The notes beneath the pieces were generated by a model. The model saw only the letters and a list, made by a program, of their open reading frames with translations, had not been told where the DNA came from and searched no databases. From Setomelanomma holmii (taxonomy: Eukaryota > Ascomycota > Dothideomycetes > Pleosporales > Phaeosphaeriaceae): 53,507 nucleotides of DNA. The position numbers and the translations under genes are program-made. Below are positions 10,250 to 21,476 of this stretch, piece by piece. The stretch's first letter is position 1; every line of letters begins with the position of its first letter. Location: contig ML978306.1 of NCBI GenBank assembly GCA_010015745.1, forward strand, positions 8,763-62,269. Reading direction: 5' to 3'.

Positions 10250-11147
10250 TGAAAGAAAACGTCAGTCGACGTCCTAGAACCGACAAAGCTTACTGCCCTT
10301 TCTACCGCATCATTGTCGACATTATCCAACTCCAGAAGCATAGTGAAGCCTGGACGGGGACGTTGGATATAGACGAGCTGAAGCCATTTTAGGCTCTTCT
10401 GCTCAGGAGCTCCTCTCATCAGCTGGCATCAAAGTCGAGACAAGGTCGCCAGACACTCCTGCACAGCTGGGGGGTGCTGAGCGAGCTGGGGCTATTATTG
10501 TTACCGTCGCCAGAGTTCTTCGAATCCATGCTGGTCTACCTAAGACCTTAGCTAATGAGCTAGTCTGCACAGCAGCTAGGCTACTCAACATCACGCCTAC
10601 GAAATCTATTGACTGGCGCACACCACATGAGATGGTCACTGGCGTTTGCCCAGACCTCTCTTGACTCTACGTTATTAGAAGCCGTAGACTTGTGTTCAAC
10701 AAGCACCTAGCTAGAGGAGATAAGCTTAAGGATTGCACCTTTAAGGGATTTCTCCTTAGATACAACGCCTTGAATATCAATCAAGTATGGCTACCAGCCA
10801 CAAACTGCGTCATCTGCGTACGCGACGTACGCTTTGTAGACGAGCTTTACAAGGATAAGCTGTCTACTCTACCTGCAAGACCTTATGTGATTGAGACTGC
10901 ACACAGTCCTGAGGAGCAATACGATGGTGACACTATCGTAGTCGCCCAGCCAGTGAGGCAGCGACAGGCTACAGTTGCTTCCACGCCTGCACAGAAGCAG
11001 ATACAGCAACTGNNNNNNNNNNGAAGGCATAGCCTCAAGGCTTCTGTTAAGGCAGCTTCAAAAAAGAGAGCAGCTGCGCAGGCTCAGAGTGGTAGAGAGG
11101 CCTCAGGTGCTGCAGCAGCTCCACCACCATTTCAGTCACGACACGGC
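10250..11147 (+). pseudogene. Ty1/Copia integrase fragment
   Basis: A first piece reads DKAYCPFYRIIVDIIQLQK, matching the start of the integrase core. After an internal deletion the frame continues with SPDTPAQLGGAERAG, ARVLRIHAGLPKTLANEL, LLNITPTKSIDWRTPHEM and then GFLLRYNALNINQVW, the C-terminal integrase and linker of Copia polyproteins. A TGA interrupts it after CPDLS at about 10662. Ten Ns at 11013-11022 fall inside. No reverse transcriptase or RNase H follows, so only part of the polyprotein survives. The 169-bp LTR just upstream supports the family call. Confidence 0.75.
11013..11022. other. Assembly gap (10 N)
   Basis: Ten consecutive Ns inside the Copia relic. The true gap length is unknown; a repeat is the usual reason for such a gap. 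Confidence 0.95.
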
Positions 11148-11278
11148 TGAGCAATTAATCTTCCAGCTAAATATAGATAGCTGTATATATTAATCAAGAT
11201 CTATAGATCTTACTACAAAGAAACATCGCGATAATAGCTATTGTTCGTGGCTCAATAGCCTTAAGTATAGGTGCTGTT

Positions 11279-11710
11279 TTGATGTTCAAGGTGGCTCGAA
11301 CGGCTGGGTGGCTCGGACGGCCGGGCACCACGGTAACCCCGCCATTCATTATCTACAAAGGACGCGTCCACATCTCTGCGTGGTACGAGGAGGCAGATAT
11401 ACCGCACAATTGGAAGCTCTCAGTCTCTGAAAACGGCTGGACAAACAAGGCGCTTGGTCTTGAGTGGTTGAAGCACTTTGACGCGCATACAAAGGCGCGC
11501 CAGGTAGGGGGGAAGGAGGGGGGAAGGAGGGGGGGGGTAACAGGCTGCTCATTTTGGACGGCCATGAGAGCCATCTCAACCAGGATTTCAAGGACTACTG
11601 CCTTGAACGTAAGTTCCTTACCCTCTGCATGCCACCTCACTCGTCGATGCGCACTACAAAGCAAAGTACGCTACGTACGTACCTCATGGACGAGGCCATG
11701 CTGATCAACA
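11279..11710 (+). pseudogene. Pogo-type DDE transposase relic
   Basis: The frame from 11279 gives GTTVTPPFIIYKGRVHISAW, then SENGWTNKALGLEWLKHFD, which is the middle of the DDE_1 domain of Fot1/pogo transposases. After a purine-rich insertion the next frame reads LILDGHESHLNQDFKDYCLE, holding the second catalytic Asp, and a further piece has PPHSS. The frame change coincides with the G-rich tract. Both ends of the transposase are missing. It is a different copy from the complete element at 19379-21536. Confidence 0.7.
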
Positions 11711-12101
11711 ACCACTACAATACCTGTTAAAACCATTTGCACGATCCAACTAAAGATACCCCGCAATGTCCAGTGAACGTTATTCACGTGTACCCATGCA
11801 CGGTGACGCGTTTTACCGGGGCGAGTCAACACATCCCTACTTCGAAACTTTCTTCGTCTGCAGCCGAACATCGATGCATCGATGCGGTAGGGTTGTTAGA
11901 ACCAAGTTCCTGGAGACGCCGCCGATAGCGCCTCTACGTCTACTCAACCCATGCACAGTAGCTGCATTTCAGACGCACGTTCCCATATTGAACAACTGCC
12001 CTGGACCTGGTTGCCTGAATACTTCAAATAATGGAGGTACCTATGATCGCTGAATGTCAACAGCCAAGTGGAACTGTTATGGGACCGAACGGAATACCCC
12101 T
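11711..12101. other. Intergenic, no recognisable gene
   Basis: Short open frames on both strands have no family resemblance and no splice signals. The stretch separates transposon relics from the 3' end of the sulfite oxidase pseudogene. Confidence 0.3.
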
Positions 12102-13747
12102 CTATTCGAACTCGTCCAGTCGAGCCTTGGTGACAGGCCTTGACTTATTGAGACTGTAGATGGAGATGCGATGACAAGAACTAGTCACGTGTAGACCCCA
12201 GTTCCAGCTGGTGCGAACTTCCGAGGGTTGGGTGTTGAGTGAGTTGTCCCAACAGCGGACAACAATCTCAACCCAGCCTTCGACGTTACATGGGAGATCA
12301 TACTCCCATGTACGCCAACTCCATTTGCGCTTCTCGGAGAGGTTTTCTAGCCAGACGATGTACCAATTGAAGCCGCCGTCCATGGAAAGCTCAATATGCT
12401 CAGGCCACCTACCACCGCCTGAATACGCCCATCCTTTGCAACGAATCTTGCCATTTTGAATAACAGCCTGTTTTGTCCATGGCGACATGATGGCAGACTG
12501 ACAGGCATCTCCTGAATCTGGATACCGTCCGTCATCCTGAGGTTGTGTTTCCCGACTTGTTGTGCAAAGTGGAGGTATTCCTTGCTTTGGACAGGAGCCC
12601 TGGTGGGATTCTTGATAGCCTTGATTCAGTAAAGCCATTTGACACTCCTTGCGCCGATATAGCCCAAGACGACGACGCGAAGAGGATAAACATGAATTCT
12701 CGGCAAGGCTTCTCCGTTCATCTCCCAAGCAAGTAATACTTCGTTGGCCTTGACCTTGGACCAAAGAACACCGACAAGATAGTTCATGACATGATCGTCC
12801 TTGAAGTAAGTGTCCGCACCGTAAAACTCAAGGTGCCCAGCACCATCGACCAAGCCACCGCATGCTTTGATAACTTTCTTCAGGCTGAGGCCAACCCAGG
12901 TAGCCGTGCCGATAGCTCCCTCAGCCCAGGGAGCTTGAGGAACCTCATCACCTTGACCTGGATACTTGAGGATCTGCTCGATGCGTCGCATGCCGGAGCA
13001 CTGAATGGTTGCAAGTTTCTCGACGCGAGGAAACCTGGACTCGTCCATTAGGTCGCCAAGGGTGAACGATTGAGGGGTTTTGACAAGGCCATCCATGACG
13101 AAGCTGAAGTCCTCCTTATCGATGATAGGAATGCATCCATGGTTTCGAACAAGATGCAGACTATCTGGTGTCACTACCTTATCCGTCACAAGTCGCTTCG
13201 GTGGCTCCCTATTGTACGGGAATTGCAGCAGGTGTAGCATGTCGGGGTGCTTCTCCTTGAGAACCAGGGTCCAAGAGTCGTCTGGAATTTGAGTAAGTTC
13301 ACCTCCAACTTCATGATGCCACATCTCCCAGCGATTTCCAGGAAGTAAAGGATTGGTCGCTGGAATAGGACCAAGCTGAAATTCGGGGTTCGGAGGGAAT
13401 GTTTGAGAAGTCAGAATCTTATGCGCAGCAGCTTTCTTCTCGGGATAGTTCTCCCATTCTACAAAACTACAAACCTCAATTAACGTGTGCCCGCTAGCTA
13501 ATGTCAACTTCAGAGCGACTCACCCAACCCACCCTTTCCGCTCACGAGCAAAAAGCTCATCGCGGTCACCTACAGACTTGATGGCCTCATCATCTCCAGT
13601 CAATTCCCCGAAAACCTGAGGGTCAAGGGTCTTGGTTTCTGGGCCTGTCATGTCGAGGACTGGGAGCTCGGCTCCTACCAACCCATGCTCAATTTTTCAT
13701 TCATCAGGGCGATTCGCGGTTTCTAACTTCTCTGTGAGACCAGGCAT
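12102..13747 (-). pseudogene. Sulfite oxidase-type molybdenum enzyme, disrupted
   Basis: The intact family oxidises sulfite with a molybdopterin cofactor and has a Mo-binding domain followed by a dimerisation domain. Here the Mo domain is read from RKGWVG across a 57-base intron (13467-13523) to FVEWENYPEKK, then GNRWEMWHHEVGGELTQ, LVRNHGCIPIIDKEDFSF and ATIQCSGMRR, where Cys is the expected Mo ligand. The dimerisation domain follows: GYIGARSVKW, then AIMSPWTKQAVIQNGKIRCKG and PWTKQ-to-WNWGLHV blocks down to the stop at 12102. Lesions are a TGA after PGLTEKLETANRPDE near the start (ATG at 13747), a disrupted WLTEIKAIK region near 12650, and a frameshift at about 12500. The intron itself is intact. 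A sequencing error could explain one of these but hardly all three. Confidence 0.75.
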
Positions 13748-14567
13748 GGTAATATGTACGTAGATTTATCAATTCTTGGAAGAAGAATGGCGGAGTCGGC
13801 CAGAACAACGAAGTGGGGTGCGAAAAGATCTTGATTGTATTTCCTCCACAAAGACCAGAATCAAGGTCTGAAATGGTACGACAACGCTAAGACGTCAATC
13901 TAGTCATCGTGATTGGGACTTTTAGCTGTAACCCCTCTCGCGCCGATAGACTCATCATCATCCTTGCTCGGTTCGATCCGAGATTGCGACAGCATACGCG
14001 CTCGATCGATGGTAATCACTACTATCAGGGTATAGTGCGGTGCGCCATCGCCGAGGCATCAATCCAGATATCTTGATTGAGAGTTCTGGCTAGATCCCTC
14101 CAGCACTAGTGAGACCATACCTATGACCCGTTTGGACCAAAGTGGCGACATTGTACTCGCTCGATTTGAGGAGTATGTTCCTGAGCTGTAGAGTGCTTCT
14201 ACAATTTATCATAACGTCCAGTTCGTGTTCATTCTTGGACGTGCAGTCAGAAGCGGCTACCACTCCAGAGTTTGCATCACGCTAAGTTGGTAACCGAAAC
14301 CTAGTGCTTAGTAAGAGAGCGGCGTAAGCTGGTGACGTGTTTCGGAATCAGGTTGTTCGCATCCCCTGGCACCATAACGTGAAAGATAATGGTTCAAGGG
14401 TCCCCGGACCTTCAGATTTTGTGATACAGTGAGGGGCATGAATTCTGAATTCGAAGTGGCAAGCCGGACTCCCATAGACCAATCAACCGCTCCCAGTCCG
14501 ACTGGATAAATCCCAGTCGACCAGCACGAATCATTATAGGTACCGATCACTATCGGAATCGCTACCA
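13748..14567. other. Intergenic between two pseudogenes
   Basis: Contains the presumed promoter of the sulfite oxidase relic (leftward) and the lost 5' part of the HET relic (rightward). No coding pattern or RNA gene is recognised. Confidence 0.3.
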
Positions 14568-17238
14568 TATCGGCTCCTGACGTTTTTCCTGGCGCATTCC
14601 TTCCTCTCGCCGCTCGTGTGTAGCCTGGATCCTGTTGAGCTCTTCGAAACGCTCAAGTCCGGAAGGGGGATGGGAGGCTGTTTCGTATGCCTGGGGAGAC
14701 ACCAAGAACACTTCCGTTGTCCACCTTCCAGACGGTTCGGTACTTCCGATCAAGTCAAATCTAGACTCATTTTTACGTCATCGGAGAGAGAAAGATCGCA
14801 TTGTCACGTTGTGGATAGATGCTCTCTGTATCAACCAAGAAGGCGTACACGAGAAGAATCATCAAGTGCAGAATATGAGCATGGTCTACGGTGGGGCGTC
14901 GCGATTGACAATTTGGCTGGGTCCTGCGCATAGCGACAGCAAGCTGGCAGTGGATGAACTGAAGTGTCTGGGAGCGGGGACACCATATCAGAAGATTAGT
15001 CTCACGGAGAGAAAGGTGGTTGCTGCAATCGCAGATCTTTTGAGTCGACCATGGTGGTCAAGATTTTGGATTATTCAAGAAGTGCGTTATGGAATCTTGG
15101 GGAAAAAATCCAGAACGCCGAAGTCATGTGTGGAGATGATAATATTACCTGGATGAGCCTTATCATAGCTTGCGCTAGAATGGATCTGGCCAAAGACTGG
15201 CGACGACAGACCTTTCCCAACGTTGAGACAGTCCTTCGACTGGACGCTCTGGCATATGGAAGACGCAATGAAAGGACTTTCCTTTCAAGTGAAATATCGG
15301 AAGACTACCTTATTTCAATTTTGGGTACCGTAGGTGAGTTCCGAAGTTTTGATGCGACAAACCCTTCGGACAAGATATTTGCGCTGAGTTGCTTTACTTC
15401 GCCACTAAACGGCCCAAAACTACACTCGATCATTCTATACGATATTCAGAAAGAAAGTGTATGTATTGCCTTCGCCCTGATTTTTTTGCGGTCATCAAAC
15501 CTGAATCTGCTCCAATACTGTACGCCACTTTCTAACGACTTCAACATGAACAGCAGTCTCCCAAGTTGGGTTCCAGACTGGGCAGTATTAACCCCGGAGA
15601 CACCACTCTCCTCGATGCATGCTCGGCCAAAACACCAAATCCCATGGTGGAGCCTGCCGTCGAATCTGCAACCAGATGCAGAGTACACATCACAGACGAA
15701 ATATCCTGGTAGTAGTCAAGATCTCAAACATCTTGCTCGAGATGTATTGTGTCAGCCTGGCACTCTAGTTCACAAGGTACATGTGAACTACATCTCTCAT
15801 GTGACTTCACGTTACTTGCTTACTCATCTTGGTTGTGTATATAAACGCTCTCTATTGCTCGCTCAATACAACAACCTTCTGCTTCCTTCATGTCTGCTCT
15901 GTTCTCTCACATCTGACATATTGGAACCAAAAATCACCAGAATAAACACTCTACCTGCACGGCTTGTAGACACGGTGCCGGAAGCTTTACGCGATGTGCT
16001 AGTGGAAGTCGCAACTTCACTAGGTGCAGTACTAATGACTTTGGATGAGGTCGACGTCTGGGCAAGAGAACAAATCAGCAACGTCGAAGCAGTTGAGAGG
16101 CGCTGTAGATACAATGAGCTCAGGACTCAAAGGGTTTATCTTCGAAAATGTCTCCAAGAACACGACAACCACGACTTCACAAGTTACGAAGCTGGTGGGG
16201 CAACAGAGAACCAGATTGATATCGAAGAATCTATGATGGAACTTACCGCCAACGGCATCGTCTGGGACGAGATCGAAACACTTTGCGAGCCTTTCCCCGA
16301 TACCTTGGACAAAGACTGGACGGCTTCAACACGTTTCATGGTCGGGTATCGAGGCCTGCAAGCAGCTCGCTCGTGCAACTTGCAGACACAAAGAATCCTT
16401 CGGATCTGATAAAGCAATGCTGCAAGCCTTCTGGAACACAATTTGCGTTGGGCAAATGACGCCCAAAGAAGCAGGCGTGAGCGAGTGGTTACCTTCAGTG
16501 CCTTCCTCCTGGACTACCAGTGTACCGCCGCTGACAACGCTTCACCCAGGAAAACTGAAGATGAGAGAGCTAGCGAGAGCTGTTCATAACGTGGCGACAA
16601 GGACACACACGGGTGAAACAATCCAGTCGGTATCGGAGGATGTCCCATTTGATCCAGACAGCTTGCATGAGCCAGATTGGCACGAAGATGGGCGATCCAC
16701 GTATGCTCAGCAATTTCAAGATATGGGACAGCTGTGGGCCGACCAGCCATACGACTCATATCATCGCCCATTTGAGCTTCCATTCGTCGTGCCAGACCCT
16801 TTCTGGGCGTGCAGAAGGTCTGCAGACGATGTTGCGAGAACGCGAAGGTCCAACGCTAGATGCAGTCCTTGGCTTTCGAGCATGATATTAGACGACGTTG
16901 AGCACTTGCAACGGGCAAGAAAAATGTTTCGGGACGAGATCGATCGTGAACCAGCTATGACACCTCAAGGCTTGGAGAGAGTCGAACTCGGGCAGTATGC
17001 ATTGGGTAAGAGGTTCTTCATCACCAAGAATGGGTTCTTCGGCTTGGAGCCAAAGTCGACAAAGAAAGGGGATCACGTGGTTGTGTTTCTTGGCGAGCAG
17101 GTTCCATTTGTCCTGAGGCAAGAGCTTGGACATTATCGTGTGGTTGGGGAAACTTACGTGGAGGGTTTGATGCATGGTGAAACTTTAGAGCAATATCGCG
17201 TTGGCAGGAAGAAAGTGACACGGATAGCGCTCAGGTGA
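14568..17238 (+). pseudogene. HET-domain (heterokaryon incompatibility) gene, disrupted
   Basis: HET proteins trigger cell death when unlike hyphae fuse. The N-terminal motif YRLLTFFLAHSF and CSLDPVELFETL are in one frame, WEAVSYAWGD, LWIDALCINQEGVHEKNHQV and WWSRFWIIQEV in the next, then NAEVMCGDDNITWMSL back in the first, and after about 16390 KAMLQAFWNTICVGQ in another. The C-terminal end carries the usual HET-tail pattern GKRFFITKNGFFG, KGDHVVVFLGEQVPFVLR and YRVVGETYVEGLMHGE. There are thus three frameshifts, the second inside a GGGGAAAAAA run at about 15100. A 169-bp solo LTR sits at 15750-15918. No ATG begins the first frame; a TAG precedes it. HET genes vary greatly between strains, so a dead allele is plausible. 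Confidence 0.8.
15750..15918 (-). mobile_element. Solo Copia LTR, copy B, with TATTG target duplication
   Basis: On the plus strand the segment runs TGTCAGCCTGGCAC to CACATCTGACA, with terminal TGTCAG/CTGACA inverted ends. It is flanked by TATTG at 15745-15749 and TATTG at 15919-15923, a perfect 5-bp target duplication as made by Copia integrases. Its reverse complement matches the LTR at 10058-10226 over its full 169 bases. No internal retrotransposon sequence adjoins it, so it is a solo LTR. Removing the LTR and one TATTG restores LARDVLEPKITRIN. The 174-base insertion is 58 codons long and has no stop in the host frame. Confidence 0.9.
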
Positions 17239-17563
17239 TCAGTGCATCGCATCATATATGTGTTCACCACCCGGTCACGGAACGAGCCGTGCAGCTTTTG
17301 CCTGTATTTCTCCAGGATTAGAAAAAGATATAACTTTCTGATGAGAGTTTGAACATCCTCGGAGCATTTGCGGATCAACGATAGCTCAAAATGAACGCAC
17401 CTGAACTTACAGAGCACTCTCATATACTTCTTTCGTTTGCGAGGAAACCCGACAAGAGCCGCAAAAACGTTTATCGCACGCCTTAATGGCACTACTGCAT
17501 CAGGTCTTGGCGAGTGCCGGAACATCAGAGCTTATATTTCCCAGATTCAATTGCGCACCACCT
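17239..17563. other. Intergenic, convergent 3' ends
   Basis: Lies between the end of the HET relic (plus) and the stop codon of the oxidoreductase (minus). No gene is recognised; it should hold both 3' untranslated regions. Confidence 0.4.
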
Positions 17564-18865
17564 TCACGTATCAATCTTCGCCCAATTCTTACCCTCACTA
17601 CTCTTCTCGATCTTGTCTAGAACTCTATGCATCGCAACGGCCTCTCCGAAGTCCACAAATCCGTCTTCGACGCCTCCGCCTGTCGCGAATAACTCATACA
17701 ACGCTCCAGTATTCTTCGCAAACACTGGAGCCAAGTCGCTGACTGTCTCCGAATAGTCAACATTAACGACTTCCACAGTATCTGTCTCATGATTGAACAC
17801 CTCGACTTTCTCGCCGCCGAGCGAAAGGCTGATGGGTGCATTGGCCGTGACACGAATCTCGCCCTTCGTCCCGAGGATTTGCCAGACCAATTTCGGCGTA
17901 TTGGGGAAGGCCTTGCCTTGGCGCATATTGATTGTGATTGGTGCATTTGAAGCCTTGAGAATGCCGTGCACAGCGATGTGATCTGCTGTGTCGCGCTTGA
18001 TAGTTCTCTCGACCGTGCCATCGGAGCGTAAAACCTTCATCTCAGGCCAACGCGTGGAAAGCTTTCCGGAGAGTGCTTCGATCCCACCTAGAGCATACAA
18101 AACGGCATCGGTGATGTGGCCGAAATGAATGGTGAAGAAGTTCCCGCCAACTTCTTTCCTGGCCTACGAGCATTAGTACGTTCGACAAAGATTATCGTTG
18201 CTGTGGTACATACCACATATTCAATGCTCAGCGGACTCACGTCTCCAGGCATGCCTGAGATGTATGTCACACTCGAGCTGAGAATTTCACCAACAGCATT
18301 CGTCTGAACAAGCTCCTTGACCTTCTGGATGAACGGGCTCGGTCGAGACTGCAATCCCACGATCGTCTTGCTACCACGTTTCTTAGCCGCTGCGAGCATT
18401 TCTTCGGCCTGCTGGAGATTTGAGCCAAGTGGCCATTCTACAAACACTGCTTTTCCTGCTTCGAGTGACGGCATCGTTAATGCGTAGTGGCGATCAACGC
18501 GCACCGAGCATACGACTAGGTCGACATTGGGGTCATTGGCGACATCCTCAGGGCTTCCGTAGGCCTTGGTAGACGGGGGAAGATTGTGACGTTGGATCGC
18601 TGCTTCTGCTGATTTGACGCTTGAGTTGCACAATGCTGTGATATTGTAGTGCGGCGATTTCAAAAGGTACGGTAGATGAGCGCTGTACGTCAGTCAGTGA
18701 AGTTATCTGACTATCTGGATATTCTTGTAGATATGAGAAAGTAGAGTCGATCTATATCAGGGCTCGAAGAAGTACGCACCTTGCTGCCCAGCCATCACCT
18801 GGACTGCCGGGAATGTTGTCGGTGACAGAGCTCAAACCAATTATTCCAACACGGATGGGGGCCAT
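17564..18865 (-). CDS. Gal80-like oxidoreductase (Gfo/Idh/MocA family)
   Basis: NAD(P)-binding Rossmann protein of the glucose-fructose oxidoreductase family, closest in pattern to fungal Gal80-like proteins. Exons are 18865-18780, 18682-18214 and 18163-17564, totalling 1155 bases or 384 residues, the usual length. The start reads MAPIRVGIIGLSSV, the dinucleotide-binding glycine region; splicing across the 97-base intron gives GDGWAASAHLPYLLKSPHYN. Later motifs are DLVVCSVRVDRHY, GKAVFVEWPLGSNLQQAEEM and, across a 50-base intron, SIEYVARKEVGGNFFTIHFGH. Exon phases agree. In yeasts Gal80 represses GAL genes; most filamentous-fungal relatives are probably sugar-related dehydrogenases, so a regulatory role is not assumed. 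A galactokinase gene is in the same window but 31 kb away. No damage is seen. Confidence 0.85.
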
Positions 18866-19378
18866 GACTGCTTAGGGCTTGAAGTAACCTATTATTCTAA
18901 ACGTGCATTCTTATAGAAACTAGCAGGTCTTATGGTAATTGCGCAGCGATTATAGATGGTTGGTAGACGACTAGCAGCAGAGCGCTGCTAGGGGTCTGCT
19001 TACAAATAGCAACGCCCGACGTGATATTGGTGCAGACTAACAGATTGTGATCACGCGAGATTTGTGCTGCGATCGCACACCTTTCGGAGGTTCGTGTCGG
19101 AATGCTCTCTACGCCCTGGAGCCGGAATGTGATGTGGGTATACTGAGGTGGTTTGGGCGTGCAGCCAAATCGGGCAACTGTCAGAAATTAGCGCCTATGC
19201 TTCCTAAGGATGTAAGAAATGCCTCCTCTTTCGGCCTAAGGTAATGCCGAGGTTTGTCAAGGCCGCACCAATTTTGTCCGTGAGCGTGCAGCTGCATCTC
19301 GAGGTGTTGCGCTCCGCTCAGTGGAGAAACTATCACAAACGAGGTATTGGATGGGGCTCCAATCGAGGTATTTTGATA
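18866..19378. other. Intergenic, left flank of pogo element
   Basis: Contains the promoter of the oxidoreductase at its left end and the insertion flank of the transposon at its right end. No coding pattern is recognised. Confidence 0.35.
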
Positions 19379-19421
19379 CCGTGCGCTACCGCATGCCGAC
19401 CACCTCCGCGTGCCGACCACC
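19379..19421 (+). repeat. Left terminal inverted repeat (43 bp)
   Basis: Starts CCGTGCGCTACCGC and contains TGCCGACCACC twice. It matches base for base the outer 43 bases of the right end in reverse complement. Confidence 0.9.
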
Positions 19422-19477
19422 CCGCACATCATTACACCAACTCACCACCAACTTCAAAACGCAGTATCTCTACCAAT

Positions 19478-21367
19478 ATGGAACCTATTGATAAGGCGAT
19501 TAAAGCAATGAAATCGCACGACTCTAGTGAGCAACTTTTGTACAAGAAATGTGCGGATATCTTTAAAGTTAACCAAACTACGCTGGCCCAAAGATGCAAG
19601 GGTGTTCAGGGCAGTATGGCAGCCAAAAACGTCAACCAAAGAAAACTCAGCCCACAACAAGAGGCAGAGCTCATAGATTATATCAAAGACCCTACAGGTC
19701 GAGGGCTTCCACCTACCAGAGCCATGACGCAACGCTTTGCGTCTGAGATATCTAAACAGCCTGTAGGAGAGACGTGGGTGGGGCGCTTTTTGAAGAGACA
19801 CGAGGACCATCTCACCTCCAAATGGGCGGCTGGTATGGACGCTGTACGTCACCGAGCTGACTCAGAGTACAACTACAACCTCTACTTTGATCTCCTCCAT
19901 AAGAAGATGCAGCAGTATGATGTGGAGCCTCGCCTCACGTACAATATGGACAAGAAGGGCTTCATGATTGGGGTCACTTCAAGGACAAAGAGGGTCTTCT
20001 CTAAGAGCCTGTGGGAGAAAAAAAAGGTCAGAGACTCACTTCAAGACGGCTCTTGTGAGTGGGTAACTGTCCTGGCATGTGCTTGTGCCGATGGAACAAG
20101 TCTTCCTCCTGGTCTCATCTACCAGGCCCAGAACGGTAATATATGGTCATCCTGGGTAGAGAATATCAAGGTCGGCAAGCACAACGTCTTTGTTGCTTTA
20201 TCTCCCTCTGGATGGACAACAACGACGTAGGTTTAGCCTGGCTTGAGCAAGTATTTGACTGTCATACAAAGAAGAAAGCGCGCTCAAGTTACCGCCTCCT
20301 CATCTTAGATAGCCATGGAAGTCACGTTACGAAGGATTTCTTAAATTATAGCTACAGGAACAAGATCCTCCTTGCTATCTTTCCTCCCCATTCAACTCAC
20401 AGCCTTCAGCCACTTGATGTGGTGTTGTTTGCGCCACTCTCAAAAGCGTACACCTAAGAGCTCACTACCTATCTTCAATTCACCCAAGGGCTTATCCCAA
20501 TTAATAAGGGCGACTTCTTCTTCTTGTTCTGGAAGGCCTGGACCTCTACCTTTAACCAGAGGCTTATCTCAAGGTCCTTTGAAGCTACTGTTATATGGCC
20601 AATGGAGAGAGACGTCATACTCCAAAGGTTCCGCCCAAAGACACCAGAACAAGATAGAGAGGCAGGAAGCTCGCCTATACTCGCTGAAGAGGACTGGAGA
20701 AACATGAGAGACCTTATAGAGAAGGCAGTAAAAGATAGGATGGAAAAAGGAGGCAAAGAAGATCACTCTTTCCCTTCACCATCTCTAGACAAAAAACGAC
20801 CTTCTTGTCCACAAAAACAAAGGTCTCCTGCACGCTCTCAACACTAAGAAGAAGCACCAGAAAAAGGGTAAGACTATTGATCTTCAGCAGCGTCAAGAGT
20901 ACCACGGAGGAGCTCAATTCTGGTCTCCCAGAAAGTTCAGAAAGGCTCAGTTCCGTGAGAGAGTAAGAGCGCGAGAGGAACTTGAGGAGAAACTCAAAAA
21001 AGCTGAGATAAAGGACCTCAGAGCTCAGGCTGCCTTGCTTAAGCAGGAAGAGGCCGAAGAAAGGCGTGTAGCGCGAGAGGCAGCTAAGGTGGAGAGGGAG
21101 AGGGAGAAGGGAAGATTAGCTGCACAAAGGGCTAAAGGAAAGCGCAAGAAACAACAGGAGAGAGAGACTGCAACTGCCCAAAAATCTCTACAGTTGCCCC
21201 AAAGAGGCAAGAGAGCAGCCTCACAAGAGGCTGGGCTAAAGGCAAAGAAAGCACGTTGGGCGCAACCTGCTAAAGGTGGTGGTGATGGTGGTGAGCCTGC
21301 ACGCCTACCCCCAACCAAAACCACCAAAAAAGGCTGCAGCGTGCAGATACCTACTAGATATTGGTAA
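19478..21367 (+). pseudogene. Pogo/Fot1 transposase with DDE domain, disrupted
   Basis: The transposase most likely starts at MEPIDKAIKAMK (19478). An N-terminal helix-turn-helix region (QLLYKKCADIFKVNQTTLAQR) and a CENP-B-type region (LSPQQEAELIDYI, then VGRFLKRH) precede the DDE core: TYNMDKKGF with the first Asp, YRLLILDSHGSHVTKDF with the second, and FPPHSTHSLQPLDV with the third. The C-terminal tail is a long Glu/Lys/Arg coiled coil after QEYHGGAQFWSPRKFRKA. Three defects break it: a one-base deletion near 20210 after SPSGW, a TAA at about 20456 after SKAYT where CAA would fit, and a frame change near 20800 between the PSLDKK and LLVHKNKGLLHALNTKK segments. The catalytic Asp residues survive, so decay is recent. 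Confidence 0.85.
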
Positions 21368-21476
21368 CCAAATTGATCGCAAGCATCACTTCATTACTCC
21401 ACCAGAAAATCTCGTGATAGTATTTACTATGGGTGGCAGGAGAGCTTCAATTTCGACTGTGGGCAAGTGTAGCTTT

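Noticed and set aside
13965..13990. GGTTCGATCC flanked by short complementary bases, like a tRNA T-arm
   Set aside because: No matching acceptor stem, D-arm or anticodon arm can be placed in the 60-70 bases upstream.
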